Shown here piece by piece: positions 1 to 10,649 of a DNA stretch of 64,000 nucleotides. The stretch covers positions 10,562,413 through 10,626,412 of the forward strand of contig OZ038533.1 in assembly GCA_964036665.1 (NCBI GenBank). The letters are read 5' to 3'. Both the position numbers and the translations under genes were made by a program. Origin of the DNA: Gordius sp. MW1. Taxonomy: Eukaryota > Nematomorpha > Gordioida > Gordea > Gordiidae. Position 1 is the stretch's first letter; each line of letters begins with the position of its first letter. Below the pieces are notes generated by a model that saw only the letters and a program-made list of their open reading frames with translations, made no database searches and was not told where the DNA came from.

Positions 1-56
1 ATCATCGAAACCACGTCTGAAAACGACAACTTTCATCGGATGCATACAGTTGAAAG

Positions 57-127
57 AAAAATATGTGAAAAATTTTGAGGTAAAAATATTTATTTTTTTC
101 GATTCTATGTGTAAGAGCATGAAAAAA
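57..127 (+). other. Phased A/T tracts, candidate intrinsically curved DNA
   Basis: In the first monomer, runs of A or T lie at 57-61, 68-76, 82-86, 93-99 and 122-127. Successive tracts are about 11-14 bp apart, and the last lies about 28 bp further on, roughly in phase with the helical turn. The same tracts recur at this place in nearly all monomers. The T run at 93-99 and the A run at 122-127 also form an imperfect inverted repeat around a 20-bp centre. A-tracts in helical phase are known to curve DNA, and curvature is a frequent satellite property. Any effect here is inferred. Confidence 0.5.
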
Positions 128-468
128 TATCTAAAAGTAAGCCAATTTGAGAATCCTATTATCCTCGATTGACTTCCGAAAAGAGGTTTTAAGCTACGAG
201 AACTATCATTTTGACAAAAGACAACGTTTTATTGTTGCTATTAGTTTGTTGTATCGCAACGTGAGTGCTTAATTTTTCAAAAATGCACTATGCGATCATG
301 ATTTCAAAGTAATAGTTTTCTGATTCTGATAAATTTTTACTTTTTATCATCGAAACCACGTCTAAAAACGACAACTTTCATCGGATGCATACGGTTGAAA
401 GAAAAATATGTGAGAAATTTTGAGGTAATTATTTTTTTCGATTCTATGTGAAAGAGCATGAAAAAATA

Positions 469-476
469 TATAAAAG
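469..476 (+). promoter_or_regulatory. TATA-box-like motif (tataaaag) recurring in most monomers
   Basis: The string tataaaag, usually as tatataaaag, lies about 125 bp into most monomers, just after the A run. It matches the RNA polymerase II TATA consensus. It is broken in defined monomer types: atatctaaaag (starts 1, 684, 4110, 4799), atatttaaaag (the a9 type, for example 33342 and 45309) and atattaaag (the a2 type, for example 34367). No initiator or downstream element is recognisable. Such a motif can arise by chance in sequence this AT-rich, so promoter activity is only a possibility. Confidence 0.2.
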
Positions 477-871
477 TAAGCCAATTTGAGAATCCTATTA
501 TCCTCGATTGACTTCCGAAAAGAGGTTTTAAGCTGCGAGAACTATCATTTTGACAAAAGACAACGTTTTATTGTTGCGACTAGTTTGTTGTATCGCAACG
601 TGAGTGCTTAATTTTCAAAAATGCACTATGCGATCATGATTTCAAAGTAATAGTTTTCTGATTCTGATAAATTTATACTTGAGATCATAGAAACCACGTC
701 TGAAAACGACAACTTTCATCGGATGAATACGGTTCAAAGAAAAATATGTGAAAAGTTTTGAGGTAAAAATATTTATTTTTTTCGATTCTATGTGAAAGAG
801 CATGAAAAAATATCTAAAAGTAAGCCAATTTGAGAATCCTATTATCCTCGATTGACGTCCGAAAAGAGGTT

Positions 872-955
872 TTAAGCTACGAGAACTATCATTTTGACAA
901 AAGACAACGTTTTATTGTTGCGATTAGTTTGTTGTATCGCAACGTGAGTGCTTAA
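872..955 (+). other. Nested dyad cluster of the monomer
   Basis: Within 84 bp of the representative monomer, ttaagc (872-877) and gcttaa (950-955) form the outer arms. Inside are ttttg-a-caaaa (892-902), acgtt (907-911) with aacgt (941-945), and the stronger stem gttgcgat/atcgcaac (917-924 and 936-943). The palindrome atcatgat follows at 978-985. The acgtt/aacgt pair overlaps the main stem, so the two would compete. Some monomer types keep the stem; others break it (gtttagat, gttgctat, gttgcgac). It is therefore not strictly conserved. Confidence 0.6.
917..943 (+). other. 8-bp perfect inverted repeat with 11-nt loop
   Basis: gttgcgat (917-924) and atcgcaac (936-943) are exact reverse complements separated by 11 bases. 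The element lies at monomer positions 234-260 and recurs throughout the array. It is intact in monomers reading gcgattag and altered in those reading tttagattag, gctattag or gcgactag. It is not followed by a U-run on either strand, so it is not a bacterial-type terminator. Two separate internal deletions in other monomers remove part of this hairpin. Confidence 0.75.
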
Positions 956-977
956 TTTTTCAAAAATGCACTATGCG

Positions 978-985
978 ATCATGAT
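978..985 (+). other. Palindrome atcatgat
   Basis: This perfect 8-bp palindrome lies near the right end of the monomer and recurs in most copies. It is lost in types reading gcgattatgatt (for example near 15080), gcgataatg (near 14733), gcggtcatg (near 27485) or gatcaagat (near 34317). No binding protein can be assigned from sequence. Confidence 0.5.
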
Positions 986-1717
986 TTCAAAGTAATAGTT
1001 TTCTGATTCTGATAAATTTTTACTTTTTATCATCGAAACCACGTCTGAAAACGACAACTTTCATCGGATGCATACGGTTGAAAGAAAAATATGTGAGAAA
1101 TTTTGAGGTAAAAATATTTATTTTTTTCGATTCTATGTGAAAGAGCATGAAAAAACATATAAAAGTAAGCCAATTTGAGAATCCTATTATTCTCGATTGA
1201 CTTCCAAAAAGAGGTTTTAAGCTGCGAGAACTATTATTTTGACAAAAGACAACGTTTTATTGTTGCGACTAGTTTGTTGTATCGCAACGTGAGTGCTTAA
1301 TTTTCAAAAATGCACTATGCGATCATGATTTCAAAGTAATAGTTTTCTGATTCTGATAAATTTATACTTGAGATCATAGAAACCACGTCTGAAAACGACA
1401 ACTTTCATCGGATGAATACGGTTCAAAGAAAAATATGTGAAAAATTTTGAGGTAAAAATATTTATTTTTTTCGATTCTATGTGTAAGAGCATGAAAAAAT
1501 ATATAAAAGTAAGCCAATTTGAGAATCCTATTATCCTCGATTGACTTCCGAAAAGAGGTTTTAAGCTGCGAGAACTATCATTTTGACAAAAGACAACGTT
1601 TTATTGTTGCGACTAGTTTGTTGTATCGCAACGTGAGTGCTTAATTTTTCAAAAATGCACTATGCGATCATGATTTCAAAGTAATAGTTTTCTGATTCTG
1701 ATAAATTTTTACTTGAG

Positions 1718-2744
1718 ATCATAGAAACCACGTCTGAAAACGACAACTTTCATCGGATGAATACGGTTCAAAGAAAAATATGTGAAAAATTTTGAGGTAA
1801 AAATATTAATTTTTTTCAATTCTATGTGAAAGGCATGAAAAAATATATAAAAGTAAGCCAATTTGAGAATCCTATTATCCTCGATTGACTTCTGAAAAGA
1901 GGTTTTAAGCTGCGAGAACTATCATTTTGACAAAAGACAACGTTTTATTGTTGCGATTAGTTTGTTGTATCGCAACGTGAGTGCTTAATTTTTAAAAATG
2001 GCTCTATGCGATCATGATTTCAAATTAATAGTTTTCTGATTCTTATAAATTTTTACTTGAGATCATAAAAACCACGTCTGAAAACGACAACTTTCATCGG
2101 ATGAAAACGGTTCAAAGAAAAATATGTGAAAAATTTTGAGGTAAAAATATTTATTTTTTTCAATTCTATGTGAAAGAGCATGAAAAAATATATAAAAGAA
2201 AGCCAATTTGAGAATCCTATTCTCCTCGATTGACTTCCGAAAAGAGGTTTTAAGCTGCGAGAACTATCATTTTGACAAAAGACAACGTTTTATTGTTTAG
2301 ATTAGTTTGTTGTATCGCAACGTGAGTGCTTAATTTTTGAAAACTGCTCTATGCCATCATGATTTCAAAGTAATAGTTTTTAGATTCTGATAAATTTTTA
2401 ATTGGGATCATAGAAACCACGAACGACAACTTTCATCGGATGAAACGGTTCAAAGAAAAATATGTGAAAAATTTTGAGGTAAAAATATTTATTTTTTTCG
2501 ATTCTATGTGGAAGAGCGTAAAAAAATATATAAAAGTAAGCCAATTTGAGAATCCTATTATCCTCGATTGACTTCCGCAAAGAAGTTTTAAGCTGCGAGA
2601 ATTATCATTTTGACAAAAGACAACGTTTTATTGTTGCGATTAGTTTGTTGTATCGCAACGTGAGTGATTAATTTTTGAAAATGGCTCTATGCTATCATGA
2701 TTTCATAGTAATAGTTTTCAGATTCTGATAAATTTTTACTTGGG
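1718..2744 (+). repeat. Three-monomer unit Q, first copy
   Basis: Monomers start at 1718 (tattaatttt, tctgaaaagagg), 2062 (aaagaaagcc, attctcctcg, gtttagattag) and 2407 (short gatgaaacgg form with ggaagagcgt). The third carries a private deletion giving accacgaacgac instead of accacgtctgaaaacgac. The unit is about 1027 bp and is repeated directly downstream. The same order of types occurs inside the 11-monomer HOR further right, so Q is a fragment of that series. Confidence 0.88.
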
Positions 2745-3768
2745 ATCATAGAAACCACGTCTGAAAACGACAACTTTCATCGGATGAATACGGTTCAAAG
2801 AAAAATATGTGAAAAATTTTGAGGTAAAAATATTAATTTTTTTCAATTCTATGTGAAAGAGCATGAAAAAATATATAAAAGTAAGCCAATTTGAGAATCC
2901 TATTATCCTCGATTGACTTCTGAAAAGAGGTTTTAAGCTGCGAGAACTATCATTTTGACAAAAGACAACGTTTTATTGTTGCGATTAGTTTGTTGTATCG
3001 CAACGTGAGTGCTTAATTTTTAAAAATGGCTCTATGCGATCATGATTTCAAAGTAATAGTTTTCTGATTCTGATAAATTTTTACTTGAGATCATAGAAAC
3101 CACGTCTGAAAACGACAACTTTCATCGGATGAATACGGTTCAAAGAAAAATATGTGAAAAATTTTGAGGTAAAAATATTTATTTTTTTCAATTCTATGTG
3201 AAAGAGCATGAAAAAATATATAAAAGAAAGCCAATTTGAGAATCCTATTCTCCTCGATTGACTTCCGAAAAGAGGTTTTAAGCTGCGAGAACTATCATTT
3301 TGACAAAAGACAACGTTTTATTGTTTAGATTAGTTTGTTGTATCGCAACGTGAGTGCTTAATTTTTGAAAACTGCTCTATGCCATCATGATTTCAAAGTA
3401 ATAGTTTTTAGATTCTGATAAATTTTTAATTGGGATCATAGAAACCACGAACGACAACTTTCATCGGATGAAACGGTTCAAAGAAAAATATGTGAAAAAT
3501 TTTGAGGTAAAAATATTTATTTCGATTCTATGTGGAAGAGCGTAAAAAAATATATAAAAGTAAGCCAATTTGAGAATCCTATTATCCTCGATTGACTTCC
3601 GCAAAGAAGTTTTAAGCTGCGAGAATTATCATTTTGACAAAAGACAACGTTTTATTGTTGCGATTAGTTTGTTGTATCGCAACGTGAGTGCTTAATTTTT
3701 GAAAATGGCTCTATGCGATCATGATTTCATAGTAATAGTTTTCAGATTCTGATAAATTTTTACTTGGG
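2745..3768 (+). repeat. Three-monomer unit Q, second copy
   Basis: Monomers start at 2745, 3090 and 3435 and match the preceding unit type for type at an offset of about 1027 bp. The private accacgaacgac deletion is shared, so the unit was duplicated after it arose. This copy has its own extra 5-bp deletion in the T run near 3520, which shortens the unit. Confidence 0.88.
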
Positions 3769-4109
3769 ATCATAGAAACCACGTCTGAAAACGACAACTT
3801 TCATCGGATGAATACGGTTCAAAGAAAAATATGTGAAAAATTTTGAGGTAAAAATATTTGTTTTTTTCAATTCTATGTGAAAGAGCATGAAAAAATATAT
3901 AAAAGCCAATTTGAGAATCCTATTATCCTCGATTGACTTCCGAAAAAAGGTTTTAAGCTGCGAGAACTATCATTTTGACAAAAGACAACGTTTTATTGTT
4001 GCGATTAGTTTGTTGTATCGCAACGTGAGTGCTTAATTTTTCAAAAATGCACTATGCGGTCATGATTTCAAAGTAATAGTTTTCTGATTCTGATAAATTT
4101 TTACTTTTT
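3769..4109 (+). repeat. Linker monomer between Q and second P block
   Basis: A single monomer with form-B left marks (gggatcatag, gaatacggttcaaag) and a form-A right end (caaaaatgcactatgcggtc). It has a private 4-bp deletion (aaaagccaatttg instead of aaaagtaagccaatttg) and tatttgttttt in the T run. Its mixed ends make it a likely recombination product joining the two blocks. Confidence 0.7.
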
Positions 4110-5832
4110 ATCATCGAAACCACGTCTGAAAACGACAACTTTCATCGGATGCATACAGTTGAAAGAAAAATATGTGAAAAATTTTGAGGTAAAAATATTT
4201 ATTTTTTTCGATTCTATGTGTAAGAGCATGAAAAAATATCTAAAAGTAAGCCAATTTGAGAATCCTATTATCCTCGATTGACTTCCGAAAAGAGGTTTTA
4301 AGCTACGAGAACTATCATTTTGACAAAAGACAACGTTTTATTGTTGCTATTAGTTTGTTGTATCGCAACGTGAGTGCTTAATTTTTCAAAAATGCACTAT
4401 GCGATCATGATTTCAAAGTAATAGTTTTCTGATTCTGATAAATTTTTACTTTTTATCATCGAAACCACGTCTAAAAACGACAACTTTTATCGGATGCATA
4501 CGGTTGAAAGAAAAATATGTGAGAAATTTTGAGGTAAAAATATTTATTTTTTTCGATTCTATGTGAAAGAGCATGAAAAAATATATAAAAGTAAGCCAAT
4601 TTGAGAATCCTATTATCCTCGATTGACTTCCGAAAAGAGGTTTTAAGCTGCGAGAACTATCATTTTGACAAAAGACAACGTTTTATTGTTGCGACTAGTT
4701 TGTTGTATCGCAACGTGAGTGCTTAATTTTCAAAAATGCACTATGCGATCATGATTTCAAAGTAATAGTTTTCTGATTCTGATAAATTTATACTTGAGAT
4801 CATAGAAACCACGTCTGAAAACGACAACTTTCATCGGATGAATACGGTTCAAAGAAAAATATGTGAAAAATTTTGAGGTAAAAATATTTATTTTTTTCGA
4901 TTCTATGTGAAAGAGCATGAAAAAATATCTAAAAGTAAGCCAATTTGAGAATCCTATTATCCTCGATTGACGTCCGAAAAGAGGTTTTAAGCTACGAGAA
5001 CTATCATTTTGACAAAAGACAACGTTTTATTGTTGCGATTAGTTTGTTGTATCGCAACGTGAGTGCTTAATTTTTCAAAAATGCACTATGCGATCATGAT
5101 TTCAAAGTAATAGTTTTCTGATTCTGATAAATTTTTACTTTTTATCATCGAAACCACGTCTGAAAACGACAACTTTCATCGGATGCATACGGTTGAAAGA
5201 AAAATATGTGAGAAATTTTGAGGTAAAAATATTTATTTTTTTCGATTCTATGTGAAAGAGCATGAAAAAACATATAAAAGTAAGCCAATTTGAGAATCCT
5301 ATTATTCTCGATTGACTTCCAAAAAGAGGTTTTAAGCTGCGAGAACTATTATTTTGACAAAAGACAACGTTTTATTGTTGCGACTAGTTTGTTGTATCGC
5401 AACGTGAGTGCTTAATTTTCAAAAATGCACTATGCGATCATGATTTCAAAGTAATAGTTTTCTGATTCTGATAAATTTATACTTGAGATCATAGAAACCA
5501 CGTCTGAAAACGACAACTTTCATCGGATGAATACGGTTCAAAGAAAAATATGTGAAAAATTTTGAGGTAAAAATATTTATTTTTTTCGATTCTATGTGTA
5601 AGAGCATGAAAAAATATATAAAAGTAAGCCAATTTGAGAATCCTATTATCCTCGATTGACTTCCGAAAAGAGGTTTTAAGCTGCGAGAACTATCATTTTG
5701 ACAAAAGACAACGTTTTATTGTTTAGATTAGTTTGTTGTATCGCAACGTGAGTGCTTAATTTTTGAAAACTGCTCTATGCCATCATGATTTCAAAGTAAT
5801 AGTTTTTAGATTCTGATAAATTTTTAATTGGG
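4110..5832 (+). repeat. Five-monomer block P, second copy with hybrid last monomer
   Basis: Monomers start at 4110, 4455, 4799, 5144 and 5488. The block repeats bases 1-1608 at an offset of 4109 bp, becoming 4115 after the 6-bp indel. The last monomer (5488) matches the first copy up to 5723, then switches to the gtttagattag, gaaaactgctctatgccatc right end typical of another type. The crossover therefore lies inside the dyad-rich segment. Confidence 0.88.
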
Positions 5833-8800
5833 ATCATAGAAACCACGTCTGAAAACGACAACTTTCATCGGGTGAAACGGTTCAAAGAAAAATATGTGAA
5901 AAATTTTGAGGTAAAAATATTTATTTTTTTCGATTCTATGTGGAAGAGCGTAAAAAAATATATAAAAGTAAGCCAATTTGAGAATCCTATTATCCTCGAT
6001 TGACTTCCGCAAAGAAGTTTTAAGCTGCGAGAATTATCATTTTGACAAAAGACAACGTTTTATTGTTGCGATTAGTTTGTTGTATCGCAACGTGAGTGCT
6101 TAATTTTTGAAAATGGCTCTATGCGATCATGATTTCAAAGTAATAATTTTCAGATTCTGATAAATTTTTACTTGGGATCATAGAAACCACGTCTGAAAAC
6201 GACAACTTTCATCGGATGAATACGGTTCAAAGAAAAATATGTGAAAAATTTTGAGGTAAAAATATTTATTTTTTTCGATTCTATGTGTAAGAGCATGAAA
6301 AAATATATAAAAGTAAGCCAATTTGAGAATCCTATTATCCTCGATTGACTTCCGAAAAGAGGTTTTAAGCTGCGAGAACTATCATTTTGACAAAAGACAG
6401 CGTTTTATTGTTGCGATTAGTTTGTTGTATCGCAACGTGAGTGCTTAATTTTTCAAAAATGCACTATGCGATTATGATTTAAAAGTAATAGTTTTCTGAT
6501 TCTGATAAATTTTTACTTTTTATTATCGAAACCACGTCTGAAAACGACAACTTTCATCGGATGCATACGGTTGAAAGAAAAATATGTGAGAAATTTTGAG
6601 GTAAAAATATTTATTTTTTTCGATTCTATGTGAAAGAGCATGAAAAAATATATAAAAGTAAGACAATTTGAGAATCCTATTATCCTCGATTGACTTCCGA
6701 AAAGAGGTTTTAAGCTGCGAGAACTATCATTTTGACAAAAGACAACGTTTTATTGTTGCGACTAGTTTGTTGTATCGCAACGTGAGTGCTTAATTTTTCA
6801 AAAATGCATTATGCGATCATGATTGTAATAGTTTTCTGATTCTGATAAATTTTTACTTGAGATCATAGAAACCACGTCTGAAAACGACAACTTTCATCGG
6901 ATGAATACGGTTCAAAGAAAAATATGTGAAAAATTTTGAGGTAAAAATATTAATTTTTTTCAATTCTATGTGAAAGAGCATAAAAAAATATATAAAAGTA
7001 AGCCAATTTGAGAATCCTATTATCCTCGATTGACTTCTGAAAAGAGGTTTTAAGCTGCGAGAACTATCATTTTGACAAAAGACAACGTTTTATTGTTGCG
7101 ATTAGTTTGTTGTATCGCAACGTGAGTGCTTAATTTTTCAAAATGGCTCTATGCGATCATGATTTCAAAGTAATAGTTTTCTGATTCTGATAAATTTTTA
7201 CTTGAGATCATAGAAACCACGTCTGAAAACGACAACTTTCATCAGATGAATACGGTTCAAAGAAAAATATGTGAAAAATTTTGAGGTAAAAATATTTATT
7301 TTTTTCAATTCTATGTGAAAGAGCATGAAAAAATATATAAAAGAAAGCCAATTTGAGAATCCTATTCTCCTCGATTGACTTACGAAAAGAGGTTTTAAGC
7401 TGCGAGAACTATCATTTTGACAAAAGACAACGTTTTATTGTTTAGATTAGTTTGTTGTATCACAACGTGAGTGCTTAATTTTTGAAAACTGCTCTATGCC
7501 ATCATGATTTCAAAGTAATAGTTTTTAGATTCTGATAAATTTTTAATTGGGATCATAGAAACCACGTCTGAAAACGACAACTTTCATCGGATGAAACGGT
7601 TCAAAGAAAAATATGTGAAAAATTTTGAGGTAAAAATATTTATTTTTTTCGATTCTATGTGGAAGAGCATGAAAAAATATATAAAAGTAAGCCAATTTGA
7701 GAATCCTATTATCCTCGATTGACTTCCGAAAAGAGGTTTTAAGCTGCGAGAACTATCATTTTGACAAAAGACAACGTTTTATTGTTTAGATTAGTTTGTT
7801 GTATCGCAACGTGAGTGCTTAATTTTTGAAAACTGCTCTATGCCATCATGATTTCAAAGTAATAGTTTTTAGATTCTGATAAATTTTTAATTGGGATCAT
7901 AGAAACCACGTCTGAAAACGACAACTTTCATCGGGTGAAACGGTTCAAAGAAAAATATGTGAAAAATTTTGAGGTAAAAATATTTATTTTTTTCGATTCT
8001 ATGTGGAAGAGCGTAAAAAAATATATAAAAGTAAGCCAATTTGAGAATCCTATTATCCTCGATTGACTTCCGCAAAGAAGTTTTAAGCTGCGAGAATTAT
8101 CATTTTGACAAAAGACAACGTTTTATTGTTGCGATTAGTTTGTTGTATCGCAACGTGAGTGCTTAATTTTTCAAAAATGCACTATGCGATTATGATTTAA
8201 AAGTAATAGTTTTCTGATTCTGATAAATTTTTACTTTTTATTATCGAAACCACGTCTGAAAACGACAACTTTCATCGGATGCATACGGTTGAAAGAAAAA
8301 TATGTGAGAAATTTTGAGGTAAAAATATTTATTTTTTTCGATTCTATGTGAAAGAGCATGAAAAAATATATAAAAGTAAGCCAATTTGAGAATCCTATTA
8401 TCCTCGATTGACTTCCGAAAAGAGGTTTTAAGCTGCGAGAACTATCATTTTGACAAAAGACAACGTTTTATTGTTGCGATTAGTTTGTTGTATCGCAACG
8501 TGAGTGCTTAATTTTTCAAAAATGCACTATGCGATTATGATTTAAAAGTAATAGTTTTCTGATTCTGATAAATTTTTACTTTTTATTATCGAAACCACGT
8601 CTGAAAACGACAACTTTCATCGGATGCATACGGTTGAAAGAAAAATATGTGAGAAATTTTGAGGTAAAAATATTTATTTTTTTCGATTCTATGTGAAAGA
8701 GCATGAAAAAATATATAAAAGTAAGACAATTTGAGAATCCTATTATCCTCGATTGACTTCCGAAAAGAGGTTTTAAGCTGCGAGAACTATCATTTTGACA

Positions 8801-10649
8801 AAAGACAACGTTTTATTGTTGCGACTAGTTTGTTGTATCGCAACGTGAGTGCTTAATTTTTCAAAAATGCATTATGCGATCATGATTGTAATAGTTTTCT
8901 GATTCTGATAAATTTTTACTTGAGATCATAGAAACCACGTCTGAAAACGACAACTTTCATCGGATGAATACGGTTCAAAGAAAAATATGTGAAAAATTTT
9001 GAGGTAAAAATATTAATTTTTTTCAATTCTATGTGAAAGAGCATAAAAAAATATATAAAAGTAAGCCAATTTGAGAATCCTATTATCCTCGATTGACTTC
9101 TGAAAAGAGGTTTTAAGCTGCGAGAACTATCATTTTGACAAAAGACAACGTTTTATTGTTGCGATTAGTTTGTTGTATCGCAACGTGAGTGCTTAATTTT
9201 TCAAAATGGCTCTATGCGATCATGATTTCAAAGTAATAATTTTCAGATTCTGATAAATTTTTACTTGGGATCATAGAAACCACGTCTGAAAACGACAACT
9301 TTCATCGGATGAATACGGTTCAAAGAAAAATATGTGAAAAATTTTGAGGTAAAAATATTTATTTTTTTCGATTCTATGTGTAAGAGCATGAAAAAATATA
9401 TAAAAGTAAGCCAATTTGAGAATCCTATTATCCTCGATTGACTTCCGAAAAGAGGTTTTAAGCTGCGAGAACTATCATTTTGACAAAAGACAACGTTTTA
9501 TTGTTGCGATTAGTTTGTTGTATCGCAACGTGAGTGCTTAATTTTTCAAAAATGCACTATGCGATTATGATTTAAAAGTAATAGTTTTCTGATTCTGATA
9601 AATTTTTACTTTTTATTATCGAAACCACGTCTGAAAACGACAACTTTCATCGGATGCATACGGTTGAAAGAAAAATATGTGAGAAATTTTGAGGTAAAAA
9701 TATTTATTTTTTTCGATTCTATGTGAAAGAGCATGAAAAAATATATAAAAGTAAGACAATTTGAGAATCCTATTATCCTCGATTGACTTCCGAAAAGAGG
9801 TTTTAAGCTGCGAGAACTATCATTTTGACAAAAGACAACGTTTTATTGTTGCGACTAGTTTGTTGTATCGCAACGTGAGTGCTTAATTTTTCAAAAATGC
9901 ATTATGCGATCATGATTTCAAAGTAATAGTTTTCTGATTCTGATAAATTTTTACTTGAGATCATAGAAACCACGTCTGAAAACGACAACTTTCATCGGAT
10001 GAATACGGTTCAAAGAAAAATATGTGAAAAATTTTGAGGTAAAAATATTTATTTTTTTCGATTCTATGTGTAAGAGCATGAAAAAATATATAAAAGTAAG
10101 CCAATTTGAGAATCCTATTATCCTCGATTGACTTCCGAAAAGAGGTTTTAAGCTGCGAGAACTATCATTTTGACAAAAGACAACGTTTTATTGTTGCGAT
10201 TAGTTTGTTGTATCGCAACGTGAGTGCTTAATTTTTCAAAAATGCACTATGCGATTATGATTTAAAAGTAATAGTTTTCTGATTCTGATAAATTTTTACT
10301 TTTTATTATCGAAACCACGTCTGAAAACGACAACTTTCATCGGATGCATACGGTTGAAAGAAAAATATGTGAGAAATTTTGAGGTAAAAATATTTATTTT
10401 TTTCGATCCTATGTGAAAGAGCATGAAAAAATATATAAAAGTAAGACAATTTGAGAATCCTATTATCCTCGATTGACTTCCGAAAAGAGGTTTTAAGCTG
10501 CGAGAACTATCATTTTGACAAAAGACAACGTTTTATTGTTTAGATTAGTTTGTTGTATCGCAACGTGAGTGCTTAATTTTTGAAAACTGCTCTATGCCAT
10601 CATGATTTCAAAGTAATAGTTTTTAGATTCTGATAAATTTTTAATTGGG
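5833..10649 (+). repeat. Scrambled block of 11-mer-type monomers
   Basis: Fourteen monomers start at 5833, 6177, 6522, 6862, 7207, 7552, 7896, 8240, 8585, 8925, 9270, 9615, 9960 and 10305. They are types of the 11-monomer HOR in irregular order. 6522-7175 repeats at 8585-9238 (offset 2063 bp) and shares a private 5-bp deletion giving gatcatgattgtaatag (near 6819 and 8879). Several monomers have left and right halves from different types: 7896, 8240, 8925, 9960 and 10305. I read this as repeated unequal exchange and patchy gene conversion. Confidence 0.8.

Larger units (their letters stand above)
684..1028 (+). repeat. Representative full-length 345-bp monomer
   Basis: This monomer is exactly 345 bp with 105 G+C (30.4%) and 14 CpG by hand count, against about 8 expected from base composition. 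In order it holds: the boundary motif (1-15); a CpG-containing segment to about position 52; an A/T-tract segment (about 55-150) with runs of five to seven A or T; a mixed segment with attatcctcgattgac (about 157-175); and a dyad-rich segment (189-302) with several inverted repeats. The length is close to two nucleosome repeats, but I saw no convincing similarity between its two halves, so it is not an obvious dimer. It differs from the common type by a broken TATA-like motif (atatctaaaag) and by gacgtccg instead of gacttccg. Confidence 0.9.
1..1717 (+). repeat. Five-monomer block P, first copy
   Basis: Monomers start at 1, 346, 684, 1029 and 1373. Distinctive marks are gcatacagttg and atatctaaaag in the first, gacgtccg in the third, and attctcgattg with ctattattttg in the fourth. 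Bases 1-1608 repeat at 4110-5723. By eye the copies differ by about two substitutions and one 6-bp deletion near 425, where the first copy reads gaggtaattattt. They diverge at 1609, where this copy continues gcgactag and the other continues tagattag. Confidence 0.9.

Noticed and set aside
88..100. Yeast-type ARS consensus in the T run
   Set aside because: atttattttt approaches the 11-bp consensus but has a T at the purine position, and near matches are expected in AT-rich DNA.
1..345. CENP-B box
   Set aside because: No segment on either strand fits the TTCG....A..CGGG core; the nearest, around ttcatcggatgcatacgg, lacks both the TTCG and the CGGG.
732..740. ggttcaaag as an RNA polymerase III B box or tRNA T-loop
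   Set aside because: It matches only the first part of GGTTCRANNCC and lacks the final CC. No A box lies at a suitable distance and no cloverleaf can be drawn.
917..943. Rho-independent terminator
   Set aside because: The inverted repeat has no following T-run on either strand, and the context is eukaryotic satellite DNA.
684..1028. The 345-bp monomer as a dimer of two ~172-bp halves
   Set aside because: Comparing the halves by eye shows only short AT-rich coincidences and no sustained similarity.
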